From contig CAZCFZ010000027.1 in assembly GCA_964498065.1 (NCBI GenBank), positions 1 to 47,051 of the forward strand: a DNA stretch of 47,051 bases, in the 5' to 3' direction. Shown here piece by piece: positions 9,211-17,206 of this stretch. Within the stretch, counting starts at the first letter, position 1; every line of letters begins with the position of its first letter. The DNA is from FEN-1297 sp964498065 (lineage in GTDB: Bacteria > Bacteroidota > Ignavibacteria > Ignavibacteriales > Ignavibacteriaceae). The translations under genes were made by a program, and so were the position numbers. Under the pieces are notes generated by a model. It was not told where the DNA came from. It was given only the letters and a program-made list of their open reading frames with translations, and did not search any database.

Positions 9211-9499
9211 AAATAAATATTTAGGCATATTTCAAGAGCATCGTATTAAAATAAATTCTCAAAAAAATCATTAAACTTGAAAATTTTATAATATTAAAAT
9301 GAAAAAAGTAAGTTATATTATAAGAGTGGGTAAATTTTATTACACTTAATTTTTGAATTTTCAAATAATATATTTGTTTTGGTTTTTATTTAAAAGAGTT
9401 CATTTGAGTGAACATATCTTCCAATTTCAGCAATTCGGCTGTTTTTTCATTTGCATTTTTCTTGAAATAAAAATATATTTGTTGCTCGTTTATAAAACC
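9211..9499. other. 289-base spacer without a recognised gene
   Basis: Very AT-rich spacer between comM and tRNA-Tyr. I see no terminator with a clear T-run, no convincing -35/-10 pair and no family-like coding frame. The longest open frame (from 9353) runs into the tRNA and has no protein resemblance. Confidence 0.5.
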
Positions 9500-9583
9500 G
9501 GGCGGACGCCGGAGTTGGAGAGCCGGGGCGGACTGTAAATCCGTTGGCTGACGCCTTTGGGGGTTCGAATCCCTCGCCGCCCA
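9500..9583 (+). tRNA. tRNA-Tyr (anticodon GUA)
   Basis: Class II tRNA with a long variable arm. The acceptor strand GGGCGGA (9500-9506) pairs with GCCGCCC (9576-9582) except for an A-G mismatch at the seventh pair. The D stem is CCGG/CCGG, the anticodon loop CTGTAAA reads GUA, and the T arm has GTTCGAATC. CCA is not encoded (CGA follows the discriminator A9583). Confidence 0.93.
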
Positions 9584-9612
9584 CGACATTCGAAAATTAT
9601 GAGATGAAATTG

Positions 9613-9658
9613 TAAGGGAATATTATCGATTGAAATTTTTTAGTTCCCTTATTTTTTT
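9613..9658 (+). terminator. probable intrinsic terminator after tRNA-Tyr
   Basis: TAAGGGAA (9613-9620) pairs perfectly with TTCCCTTA (9644-9651), followed by seven T (9652-9658). The loop is long (23 bases), so efficiency is uncertain. It separates tRNA-Tyr from the next tRNA pair, which has its own promoter. Confidence 0.55.
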
Positions 9659-9737
9659 GCAGTTTTCGCTCCGGTTTTTTTTGAGAAGATAGTTCTTTAA
9701 AATTTTGTAAAAAATTAAAATGATGACGAGTTATATC

Positions 9738-9746
9738 TGTTATAAT
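9738..9746 (+). promoter_or_regulatory. extended -10 promoter for tRNA-Gly/tRNA-Thr
   Basis: TGTTATAAT: a perfect TATAAT (9741-9746) with the TGn extension. There is no good -35 hexamer at the usual distance, as expected of extended -10 promoters. Predicted start near 9753, about 30 bases before the tRNA-Gly 5' end. It may also drive rpmG, tRNA-Trp, secE and nusG, because no terminator with a T-run is seen between them. Confidence 0.6.
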
Positions 9747-9782
9747 CTATTTTAATTGAACGAAAAAATTAATTCTGCCAAT

Positions 9783-9856
9783 GCGGGAGTAACTCAGTTG
9801 GCTAGAGTCACAGCCTTCCAAGCTGTTGGTCGCGGGTTCGAGTCCCGTCTCCCGCT
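9783..9856 (+). tRNA. tRNA-Gly (anticodon UCC)
   Basis: Acceptor GCGGGAG (9783-9789) pairs with CTCCCGC (9849-9855), discriminator T. Anticodon loop CTTCCAA gives UCC. T arm GTTCGAGTC. CCA not encoded. Ten bases precede the tRNA-Thr gene. Confidence 0.96.
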
Positions 9857-9865
9857 CTACACATT

Positions 9866-9938
9866 GCTGACGTAGCTCAGTTGGTAGAGCACATCCTTGG
9901 TAAGGATGAGGTCACCGGTTCAATCCCGGTCGTCAGCT
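9866..9938 (+). tRNA. tRNA-Thr (anticodon GGU)
   Basis: Acceptor GCTGACG (9866-9872) pairs with CGTCAGC (9931-9937). Anticodon loop CTTGGTA gives GGU. T arm GTTCAATCC. CCA not encoded. In many bacteria a tuf gene follows this tRNA; here rpmG follows directly, and the only tuf in view is in the str operon. Confidence 0.96.
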
Positions 9939-9960
9939 CAAGAAAAATTAATTATTTTAG

Positions 9961-9983
9961 AACTTCCCGTTAAACGAGAAGTT
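9961..9983 (+). other. hairpin between tRNA-Thr and rpmG
   Basis: AACTTCCCGTT (9961-9971) is complementary to AACGAGAAGTT (9973-9983) with one mismatch. No T-run follows. It may be a tRNA-mRNA processing stem or part of the rpmG leader. Confidence 0.4.
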
Positions 9984-10064
9984 AACCGGTTATAAGCAAA
10001 AACTAATTTGCTCTTACATGAAATACCGGCTATTAGATCGAACGAAAATTATATAAGAAATACA

Positions 10065-10214
10065 ATGAGAGAAATAATAACTTTAGAATGTACCGAGTGT
10101 AAAAGAAGAAATTACACTACGACTAAAAATAAAAGGCTTCATCCTAATAGGGCTGAATATAAAAAATACTGCCGCTGGGATAAGAAACATACGATCCATA
10201 AAGAAACTAAATAA
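10065..10214 (+). CDS. rpmG: 50S ribosomal protein L33
   Basis: 49 residues, family length, with the L33 stretch NYTTTKNKR and the end HTIHKETK. The open frame extends further upstream, but the ATG at 10065 gives the canonical MREIITLECTEC start. The zinc-ribbon type normally has two CxxC pairs; here the first is intact (Cys9, Cys12) while the second reads Cys36-Arg-Trp-Asp39, so one Cys is replaced by Asp. Located between tRNA-Thr and tRNA-Trp, the usual place ahead of secE-nusG. Confidence 0.95.
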   Translation: MREIITLECTECKRRNYTTTKNKRLHPNRAEYKKYCRWDKKHTIHKETK

Positions 10215-10221
10215 TTTTGCT

Positions 10222-10295
10222 ACGTCAGTAGCTCAATTGGCTAGAGCAGCGGTCTCCAAAACCGCAGGTTGGGGGTTCGAGTCCCTCCTGACGTG
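10222..10295 (+). tRNA. tRNA-Trp (anticodon CCA)
   Basis: Acceptor ACGTCAG (10222-10228) pairs with CTGACGT (10288-10294), discriminator G as usual for bacterial tRNA-Trp. Anticodon loop CTCCAAA gives CCA. T arm GTTCGAGTC. 3' CCA not encoded. Only 7 bases after rpmG and 27 before secE, so it is probably cut from the same transcript. Confidence 0.96.
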
Positions 10296-10322
10296 CTGCT
10301 TAAACTATTAAGAGCTGGTATT

Positions 10323-10505
10323 ATGAAAGATAAAATAATTGCTTTTTTTCAAGATGTTGTCAAGGAGATGAAAAAAGTCACATGGCCAACCATGGATGAA
10401 CTTAAAGAATCTACCTATGTTGTCATTGTATCCTGTTTAATTATTGCTGCTTTTACTTATGTTATAGACTTTATAATCACACAATTATTTAAAGGAATTT
10501 TTTAG
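10323..10505 (+). CDS. secE: preprotein translocase subunit SecE
   Basis: 60-residue single-span SecE: an amphipathic N-terminal helix with the conserved KEMKKVTWPTMDELKEST segment, then one membrane helix (about residues 31-55). The open frame reaches back into the tRNA-Trp gene; the ATG at 10323 is the realistic start. Clamps the SecY channel (secY lies at 35483). nusG starts 4 bases after its stop, the classical secE-nusG pair. Confidence 0.96.
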   Translation: MKDKIIAFFQDVVKEMKKVTWPTMDELKESTYVVIVSCLIIAAFTYVIDFIITQLFKGIF

Positions 10506-10509
10506 TTTA

Positions 10510-11055
10510 ATGTCTGAGTCGGAATTAAAATGGTATGTCGTAAGAACTTTTTCGGGGCATGAGAATAAGGTTAAAAGTCTCATTGACGCAGAATTAAGAG
10601 ATAATGAGAAATTAAAAGTAAAAATTGAAGATGTTCTTGTCCCTACTGAAAAAGTGTTTGAAGTTAAGGATGGTAAAAAGAAAAGCAAGACAAAGAATTT
10701 TTTCCCGGGATATATTTTAGTTAAGGCTGAACTTGATAACCAGGTTAAAGATTTTATTCTAAACACTCCTTCTGTTATGGGATTTTTAGGAACAAAAAAT
10801 AATCCGAATCCTTTACAGCCTGAAGAAGTTAAAAGAATTGTAGGCCGTTTAACTCAAGATGAATCCAGTGAAAGAATGGAAACTATCTTTAGGAACGGTG
10901 ATCTTGTTAAAATTATAGATGGTCCGTTCAACAATTTTAGCGGAACAATTCAAGAAGTAAATGAAGAAAAAATGAAAATTAAGGTAATGGTTTCAATATT
11001 CGGAAGAAAAACTCCTGTCGAAATCGATTTTGTTCAAGCAGAATTAGAGAAATAA
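10510..11055 (+). CDS. nusG: transcription elongation/termination factor NusG
   Basis: 181 residues. The NGN domain (about 1-105) begins KWYVVRTFSGHENKV and contains the FFPGYILV strand; the C-terminal KOW domain (about 128-178) has the GPFNNFSGTIQEV motif. Binds RNA polymerase clamp helices and couples transcription to translation or Rho. First gene of the nusG-rplK-rplA-rplJ-rplL-rpoB-rpoC run. Confidence 0.97.
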   Translation: MSESELKWYVVRTFSGHENKVKSLIDAELRDNEKLKVKIEDVLVPTEKVFEVKDGKKKSKTKNFFPGYILVKAELDNQVKDFILNTPSVMGFLGTKNNPNPLQPEEVKRIVGRLTQDESSERMETIFRNGDLVKIIDGPFNNFSGTIQEVNEEKMKIKVMVSIFGRKTPVEIDFVQAELEK

Positions 11056-11080
11056 CTAAGTATTTTAATAGGTAAATAAA

Positions 11081-11506
11081 ATGGCTAAAAAAATAAGTGG
11101 ATTTATAAAATTACAAATTCCTGCCGGTAAAGCTAATCCGTCCCCACCGGTTGGTCCTGCATTAGGCCAAAAAGGCGTAAATATAATGGAGTTTTGCAAG
11201 CAGTTTAATGCAAGAACTTCCGATAAAGACGGTTTAATTATACCGGTAGTTATTACTGTTTACTCCGATAAATCTTTTACCTTTATTACAAAAACACCTC
11301 CTGCCGCTGTTTTATTAAAAAAAGCAGCAAAAATAGAAAAAGGATCGGCTGAACCTCATAGAAATAAAGTTGCTAAAGTAAATAAGGGACAGGTTCAGGA
11401 AATAGCACAATTAAAAATGCCCGATTTAAATGCTTTCGATATAGACCATGCTATGAGTATGGTTGCCGGTACGGCTAGAAGTATGGGCATTACGGTAGAA
11501 GATTAA
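11081..11506 (+). CDS. rplK: 50S ribosomal protein L11
   Basis: 141 residues, family length, with the N-terminal proline-rich signature KLQIPAGKANPSPPVGPALG and the C-terminal rRNA-binding domain ending VAGTARSMGITVED. Forms the base of the L7/L12 stalk at the GTPase-associated centre. 25 bases after nusG and 43 before rplA. Confidence 0.98.
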   Translation: MAKKISGFIKLQIPAGKANPSPPVGPALGQKGVNIMEFCKQFNARTSDKDGLIIPVVITVYSDKSFTFITKTPPAAVLLKKAAKIEKGSAEPHRNKVAKVNKGQVQEIAQLKMPDLNAFDIDHAMSMVAGTARSMGITVED

Positions 11507-11549
11507 TTCGAGTATAAGTTAAAGGTTATAGCTCAAAGGAAATAGAGAA

Positions 11550-12245
11550 ATGGAAAAAACTAAAAGAAATAAAGAAATCAGCAAAGCTTTTGATAAATCC
11601 AAAGAATACTCAATTGAAGATGCAATTAAAATCCTAAAAGAAAGTTCAAAAGTTAAATTCGTAGAATCATTGGATTGTGCAATTCGGCTTGGAGTTGATC
11701 CGAGACATGCCGATCAAATGGTTCGTGGAACTGTTTCTCTGCCGCATGGAACCGGAAAACAAGTTAGAGTTTTAGTTATAGCAAAAGGTTCCAAAGCACA
11801 AGAAGCTTTGGATGCAGGAGCTGATTATGCCGGTTTTGAGGAATATCTTGAAAAAATAAAAGGCGGATGGGCTGATGTTGATGTTGTAGTAGCTACTCCC
11901 GATACAATGGCCGAATTAGGAAAATTAGGCAGAGTATTGGGGCCAAAAGGTTTAATGCCCAATCCTAAAAGCGGAACAGTTACAATGGATGTTGCAAAAG
12001 CCGTAAAGGAAGTTAAGGCAGGCAAAATTGAATTTCGTGTTGAAAAAACAGGAATTGTACATACATCCTTAGGTAAACTTAATTTTGATGTTGATAAACT
12101 TGCCGATAATACGAGGGCTTTTCTTAACACAATAATTAAGCTTAAACCTTCAACGGCAAAAGGACAATATGTAAAGAGTTTGTTTTTATCCAGTACAATG
12201 GGTGCCGGGATAAAAATTAATAAAGATGAAATTGCTGCACATTAA
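11550..12245 (+). CDS. rplA: 50S ribosomal protein L1
   Basis: 231 residues, family length. The L1 signature is present around GRVLGPKGLMPNPKSGTV, and the N-terminal rRNA-binding part has AIRLGVDPRHADQMVRGTV. Part of the mobile L1 stalk at the E site. In E. coli L1 represses the L11 operon; I see no obvious L1-binding mimic in the leader here. Confidence 0.98.
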   Translation: MEKTKRNKEISKAFDKSKEYSIEDAIKILKESSKVKFVESLDCAIRLGVDPRHADQMVRGTVSLPHGTGKQVRVLVIAKGSKAQEALDAGADYAGFEEYLEKIKGGWADVDVVVATPDTMAELGKLGRVLGPKGLMPNPKSGTVTMDVAKAVKEVKAGKIEFRVEKTGIVHTSLGKLNFDVDKLADNTRAFLNTIIKLKPSTAKGQYVKSLFLSSTMGAGIKINKDEIAAH

Positions 12246-12322
12246 GCAATAAAATATTACGCACTAATAAAATAAATGCTTCTAGCCGACACGATTAAAT
12301 TATAATCTGGTATGGGAGAAAA

Positions 12323-12844
12323 ATGAATAAGAATGAAAAAACAGATGTTGTTTCTCAAGTTAAGGAGATGATTAATAATTCTTCGGCTATTTATCTTACA
12401 GATTATACCGGAATAAATGTTGAGGATATTAGCGCCATTCGAAATAACTTTAGAAAAGAAGGCGTTAATTATAAAGTAATTAAAAATACTTTATTTAAAA
12501 GAGCAATAGATGAAGCCGGTAAATATGATAAATTAGCCGATCATCTGACGGGAATGACGGGTTATGCCTTTGCTTCTGATAACCCGGTTGCACCGGCGAA
12601 AATCATTAAAAAATATTTTGATGAAACACAAAAATTAGCCTTAAAGGCTTGCTATATTGAAGATCAGTATTATCCTAGCGACAAGTTAAACGAATTAGCT
12701 AGCCTGCCTTCTAAGAAAGAATTAATAGCAAGTATTTTAGGCAGCATAAACGCACCTGCTTCAGGTATTGTCGGTGCTATAAATGCTGTAATGAGGGATT
12801 TAGTCAGTGTAATAGATGAAATCTCAAAGAAAAAAGCAGCATAA
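12323..12844 (+). CDS. rplJ: 50S ribosomal protein L10
   Basis: 173 residues. The N-terminal domain contains the family segments YLTDYTGINVEDI and YKVIKNTLFKRAI; the C-terminal helix that carries L7/L12 dimers ends the protein. The 77-base leader (12246-12322) may hold the L10 autoregulatory structure, but I could not recognise the conserved motifs. RBS GGGAGAA just precedes the ATG. Confidence 0.97.
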   Translation: MNKNEKTDVVSQVKEMINNSSAIYLTDYTGINVEDISAIRNNFRKEGVNYKVIKNTLFKRAIDEAGKYDKLADHLTGMTGYAFASDNPVAPAKIIKKYFDETQKLALKACYIEDQYYPSDKLNELASLPSKKELIASILGSINAPASGIVGAINAVMRDLVSVIDEISKKKAA

Positions 12845-12887
12845 GTTTAATTTTAATACGAAATTTATTTATTAGGAGAAAAATAAA

Positions 12888-13271
12888 ATGTCAGAAAAAG
12901 TAACTGAAATAGTTGATAAAATTAAAGGCCTTTCCCTTTTAGAAGCTTCTGAATTGAAAAAAGCACTGGAAGAAGAATTCGGTGTAACAGCCGCTGCTCC
13001 TGTTGTAGTGGCCGGCGGTGTGGCACCTGCCGGTAACGGCGGACCTGCTGCCGAGGAGAAGACCGAATTTGATATAGTTCTAAAGACTATAGGCGAAAAA
13101 AAGATTAATGTTATTAAAGTAGTAAGAGCGCACACCGGTTTAGGTTTAAAAGAAGCTAAAGATTTAGTGGATGGAGCTCCTAAAACTGTTAAAGAAGCAA
13201 TTTCCAAAGAAGAAGCTGAAAAACTTAAAAAAGAGTTTGAAGAAGCTGGTGCTACCGTAGAGATTAAATAA
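12888..13271 (+). CDS. rplL: 50S ribosomal protein L7/L12
   Basis: 127 residues. An N-terminal dimerisation domain (to about 33), an Ala/Gly/Pro-rich hinge (34-55) and a C-terminal factor-binding domain with KKINVIKVVRAHTGLGLKEA and the end GATVEIK. Multi-copy stalk protein recruiting EF-Tu and EF-G. RBS AGGAG (about 12872-12876) precedes the ATG at 12888. Followed by an attenuator-like hairpin. Confidence 0.98.
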   Translation: MSEKVTEIVDKIKGLSLLEASELKKALEEEFGVTAAAPVVVAGGVAPAGNGGPAAEEKTEFDIVLKTIGEKKINVIKVVRAHTGLGLKEAKDLVDGAPKTVKEAISKEEAEKLKKEFEEAGATVEIK

Positions 13272-13301
13272 TTTTAGGTCTAGGAAAGTATTTTAAAAAA
13301 A

Positions 13302-13335
13302 GTGATAGGCGGAAAAGTCCGTCTAATCGCTTTTT
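13302..13335 (+). terminator. rplL-rpoB intergenic attenuator/terminator hairpin
   Basis: GTGATAGGCGGA (13302-13313) pairs with TCCGTCTAATCGC (13318-13330) through 12 base pairs with one bulged T and two G-U pairs, closing an AAAG loop; TTTTT follows (13331-13335) and an A-run precedes it. It lies 34-64 bases after rplL and about 70 before rpoB. This matches the position of the E. coli rplL-rpoB attenuator that lowers polymerase relative to ribosomal protein expression. Confidence 0.75.
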
Positions 13336-13403
13336 ATTAATTTGATTTCGTTGATTTATGGTAAGGATTGAAAAGAAAAGTAAAATAATTGGAGGTTTAA
13401 AAA

Positions 13404-16400
13404 TTGAATAACAATAGAATTTCTTTTGGAAAAATTCCATCTGTAATTGAGCCGCCGGATTTATTGGACATTCAGACTGCTGCTTTTGAAGATTTTGTGC
13501 AATTAAAAGCCCTTCCGAATAAGAGAGAAAACAAGGGTCTACAAACAGTATTTAATAATAACTTCCCGATTTTTGATAATAAAGAAAATTATAGGCTGGA
13601 TTTTATTGAATATTATATAGAAAAGCCCAGGTTTTCGGTACAGGAATGTTTGGAAAGAGGCTTAACTTTCGCAGCTCCTTTAAAAGGGAAACTTCGTCTT
13701 TCTACAAAAGACCCCGATACACAAGAATTCGTAAACAGCGTTGAGCAGGAAGTTTATTTGGGTAATCTTCCGTTTATGACTGAAAAAGGAACATTTGTAA
13801 TAAACGGTGCTGAAAGAGTTGTTGTTTCTCAATTGCACCGTTCACCGGGTGTGGCATTCTCTCAGACTGTTCATCCAAACGGTACGCCAATTTATTCAGC
13901 TAGAATAATTCCGTTGAGAGGCTCGTGGGTAGAATTTGCAACGGATATTAACTATGTAATGTATGTGTATATCGATCGTAGAAAAAAATTCCCTGCTACT
14001 ACATTATTGCGTGCTTTGAATTTTGCTACCGACGAAGAAATTTTAAACCTCTTTGATTTAATTGAAGAAGTAACTGTTAAAAAAGTAAAGATAAAAGATT
14101 ATGTCGGCAGGACGATAGCCAGCGATGTTTTTGATATGTCAACCGGTGAAATATTTTTAACGAAAGACAGTATTCTTACGGAAGAAGATATTGAAAGATT
14201 GAAAGAAGCTGAAGTTGAAACATTAAAATTCATTAACTCGGTTATTTCTCCCGATATGGATTTAATTGTAAATACCTTACGTAAAGATACATCTAGTACA
14301 AAGGAAGAGGCTTTATATTCAATATATCGTCAGCTAAGATCCGGTGAGGCTCCGGATTTGGATACAGCTCAAGCTTTAATTGATAAATTGTTTTTTAACG
14401 ATAAACGATATGATCTTGGAGATGTCGGCCGCCATAGAATGAATGATAAGTTAAAGCTTAACCATCCTGAGACAACTACAATTTTAACAATTGAAGATAT
14501 TATTTCTATAATGAAATATATTATTAAATTAAGAAACGGCAATGAAGCCGTTGACGATATTGATCATTTAGGAAACAGGAGAATCCGGACTGTTGGAGAA
14601 CAATTGGGTCAGCAATTCAATGTCGGTATGGCACGTATGGCCAGAACAATTAAAGAACGAATGAACATGCGTGATACCGAAAATTTTACCCCGCAGGATT
14701 TAGTAAATGCAAGAACAATCAGCAGTGTAATAAATGCATTTTTCGGGACTAATCAATTATCTCAATTTATGGATCAAACAAATCCGTTGGCTGAGATGAC
14801 ACACAAAAGAAGAATGTCGGCCTTAGGACCCGGAGGTTTAACAAGAGAAAGAGCAGGATTTGAGGTTCGTGACGTACATTATACACATTACGGCCGGTTG
14901 TGCCCGATTGAAACACCTGAAGGACCGAATATCGGACTTATTTCTTCCTTAACTATTTACGCACGTGTAAATAGATATGGTTTTTTAGAAACTCCTTATA
15001 GAAAAGTTGAAAGAGGTAAAGCAACTTCCGAGGTAGAATATTTAACTGCAGAACAGGAAGATTTATTTACTATTGCTCAAGCGAATGCACCTCTTACGGA
15101 ACAGGGCAAATTTGTCCATGAAAGAGTTAAATCCAGGTTCAAAGGTGAATTCCCAATTATTACACCGGATCATATACAATATATGGATGTTGCGCCGGCT
15201 CAATTAGTAAGTGCGGCGGCGGCCTTAATACCGTTTTTGGAACACGACGATGCAAATAGAGCTTTAATGGGATCAAACATGCAGCGGCAAGCAGTTCCTT
15301 TGCTGCGCCCTGAAACACCGATAGTTGGTACAGGTATGGAAAAGAAACTTGCAAGTGATTCGCGGGCGGTTATTGTTGCTGAAGATAATGGCGTAATTGA
15401 AAGCGTTGATGCGGATAAAGTTGTAGTTAAGTACGATATAAATCCGAATAGTGCTGAAGCACTTACAAGTTTTAATGACGTACGTAAAGTTGTATACAGA
15501 TTAACAAAGTTTCACGGTACAAACCAGGAAACATGTGTTAACCAAAGACCGCTTGTAAATCAGGGCCAAAAGGTAGAAAAAGGAGAAGTTCTTGCTGACG
15601 GAAGTTCTACCGATCAAGGCGAATTGGCACTTGGAAGAAACGTGCTTGTAGCTTTTATGCCCTGGCGCGGCTACAACTTTGAGGACGCTATAATAATAAG
15701 TGAAAGGGTAGTCAGCGAAGATATTTACACTTCTTTGCATATTGAAGAATTCGAACTTCAGGTAAGAGAAACAAAGCGGGGTGAAGAAGAATTAACCAGA
15801 GAAATTCCAAACGTTAGCGAAGAAGCAGTTAAAAATCTGGATGAAAACGGAATTATTAGAGAAGGTGCGGAGGTTAAAGAAGGAGATATTCTTATTGGAA
15901 AGATCACTCCTAAAGGTGAAACAGATCCCACGCCTGAAGAAAAATTATTAAGGGCTATTTTTGGAGATAAAGCCGGAGATGTGAAAGATGCATCTCTAAA
16001 AGCACCTCCAGGATTAAAAGGTACCGTTATTAAAACTCGGCTTTTCAGCAGAAAGAGAAGGGATACCGAATCTAAAAAAGTCGAGAAAAAACAGTTAGAT
16101 AGCTTAGAAAATGAGCATAAACAAAATCTTGTATCTCACTATGAAAAGTTAGTTAATAAATTAACAAAAATTACGGATGGTGATACTACTACAGGAATTC
16201 GCGAACTGGAAGGAAGTGTAGTTTTAAGAAGCGGTACTACGATAAAAGATACTACATTTTCTTCAATGGAAGATGTAACAAAACTTGATTATACATTAGA
16301 TTGGTTCGAATCAAAAAAGACAAATAATTTAATAAAAACTTTATACAAGAATTATTTTGATATTCTCGCGGATTTAGAAGAAGACTACAAGAGGGAGAAA

Positions 16401-17162
16401 ATTAAAATCACCAGCGGTGATGAACTTCCTCCGGGAATTGTTCAGCTTGCAAAAGTTTATGTTGCTAAGAAACGTAAATTATCTGTCGGCGATAAAATGG
16501 CCGGCCGTCATGGAAACAAAGGTGTCGTTGCTAAAATTGTTCCGGTTGAAGATATGCCTTTCTTACCGGACGGCACCCATGTTGACATAGTTCTTAATCC
16601 TCTTGGTGTACCTTCACGTATGAACCTTGGGCAGCTTTATGAAACTGCTCTTGGTTGGGCCGGTAAAAAATTAGGAGTTAAGTTTGCCACGCCGATTTTC
16701 GACGGTGCAAAGATTGAAGACGTAGATGAATGGCTGGAAAAAGCAGGTCTTGAAAGAGGAAGTAAGACTGAATTGTATGACGGAAGAAGCGGCGAGAAAT
16801 TCCATCAAAAAGTTACATGTGGTTATATCTACATGCTTAAACTAAGTCACCTGGTTGATGATAAAATCCATGCAAGGTCAATCGGTCCTTACTCTCTAAT
16901 TACTCAGCAGCCTTTAGGCGGTAAAGCGCAATTTGGCGGACAAAGATTTGGTGAAATGGAAGTCTGGGCGCTTGAAGGCTACGGTGCTTCGAATATCCTG
17001 CAAGAAATATTAACAATTAAGAGTGATGATGTGGCTGGTAGAGCAAAAGTATATGAAGCAATAGTTAAAGGTGAAAACTTACAGGAACCAAATATTCCTG
17101 AATCCTTCAACGTGTTAATTAAAGAACTTCAGGGCTTAGGCCTCGATATAAAAATTAATTAA
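13404..17162 (+). CDS. rpoB: DNA-directed RNA polymerase subunit beta
   Basis: 1252 residues. Start is a TTG, well supported by GGAGG at 13391-13395. The rifampicin region is plain: GTNQLSQFMDQ begins at Gly448, with Asp457, His467 and Ser472 equal to E. coli Asp516, His526 and Ser531, all in the sensitive state. The catalytic-centre segment SVGDKMAGRHGNKGVVAK and the C-terminal clamp region (RFGEMEVWALEGYGA) are intact. No large lineage insertion is obvious beyond a coiled segment around 880-930. rpoC follows after 44 bases. Confidence 0.99.
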   Translation: MNNNRISFGKIPSVIEPPDLLDIQTAAFEDFVQLKALPNKRENKGLQTVFNNNFPIFDNKENYRLDFIEYYIEKPRFSVQECLERGLTFAAPLKGKLRLSTKDPDTQEFVNSVEQEVYLGNLPFMTEKGTFVINGAERVVVSQLHRSPGVAFSQTVHPNGTPIYSARIIPLRGSWVEFATDINYVMYVYIDRRKKFPATTLLRALNFATDEEILNLFDLIEEVTVKKVKIKDYVGRTIASDVFDMSTGEIFLTKDSILTEEDIERLKEAEVETLKFINSVISPDMDLIVNTLRKDTSSTKEEALYSIYRQLRSGEAPDLDTAQALIDKLFFNDKRYDLGDVGRHRMNDKLKLNHPETTTILTIEDIISIMKYIIKLRNGNEAVDDIDHLGNRRIRTVGEQLGQQFNVGMARMARTIKERMNMRDTENFTPQDLVNARTISSVINAFFGTNQLSQFMDQTNPLAEMTHKRRMSALGPGGLTRERAGFEVRDVHYTHYGRLCPIETPEGPNIGLISSLTIYARVNRYGFLETPYRKVERGKATSEVEYLTAEQEDLFTIAQANAPLTEQGKFVHERVKSRFKGEFPIITPDHIQYMDVAPAQLVSAAAALIPFLEHDDANRALMGSNMQRQAVPLLRPETPIVGTGMEKKLASDSRAVIVAEDNGVIESVDADKVVVKYDINPNSAEALTSFNDVRKVVYRLTKFHGTNQETCVNQRPLVNQGQKVEKGEVLADGSSTDQGELALGRNVLVAFMPWRGYNFEDAIIISERVVSEDIYTSLHIEEFELQVRETKRGEEELTREIPNVSEEAVKNLDENGIIREGAEVKEGDILIGKITPKGETDPTPEEKLLRAIFGDKAGDVKDASLKAPPGLKGTVIKTRLFSRKRRDTESKKVEKKQLDSLENEHKQNLVSHYEKLVNKLTKITDGDTTTGIRELEGSVVLRSGTTIKDTTFSSMEDVTKLDYTLDWFESKKTNNLIKTLYKNYFDILADLEEDYKREKIKITSGDELPPGIVQLAKVYVAKKRKLSVGDKMAGRHGNKGVVAKIVPVEDMPFLPDGTHVDIVLNPLGVPSRMNLGQLYETALGWAGKKLGVKFATPIFDGAKIEDVDEWLEKAGLERGSKTELYDGRSGEKFHQKVTCGYIYMLKLSHLVDDKIHARSIGPYSLITQQPLGGKAQFGGQRFGEMEVWALEGYGASNILQEILTIKSDDVAGRAKVYEAIVKGENLQEPNIPESFNVLIKELQGLGLDIKIN

Positions 17163-17206
17163 CATCGATTGAATAAATTTTTCACTTAGAAATTAGGAGA
17201 TAAAAA

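Noticed and set aside
9353..9589. Small open frames on both strands around tRNA-Tyr
   Set aside because: They run through the tRNA gene itself; translated tRNA sequence gives spurious peptides.
12246..12322. L10 leader (autoregulatory RNA) before rplJ
   Set aside because: The spacer has the right place but I could not identify the conserved motifs or a stable stem; a covariance-model search would decide.
12872..13207. 111-codon open frame on the minus strand within rplL
   Set aside because: Ala/Pro-rich shadow of the L7/L12 hinge; no RBS and no family resemblance.
14745..14822. Possible rifampicin-resistance substitutions in rpoB
   Set aside because: Asp457, His467 and Ser472 are the sensitive-type residues.
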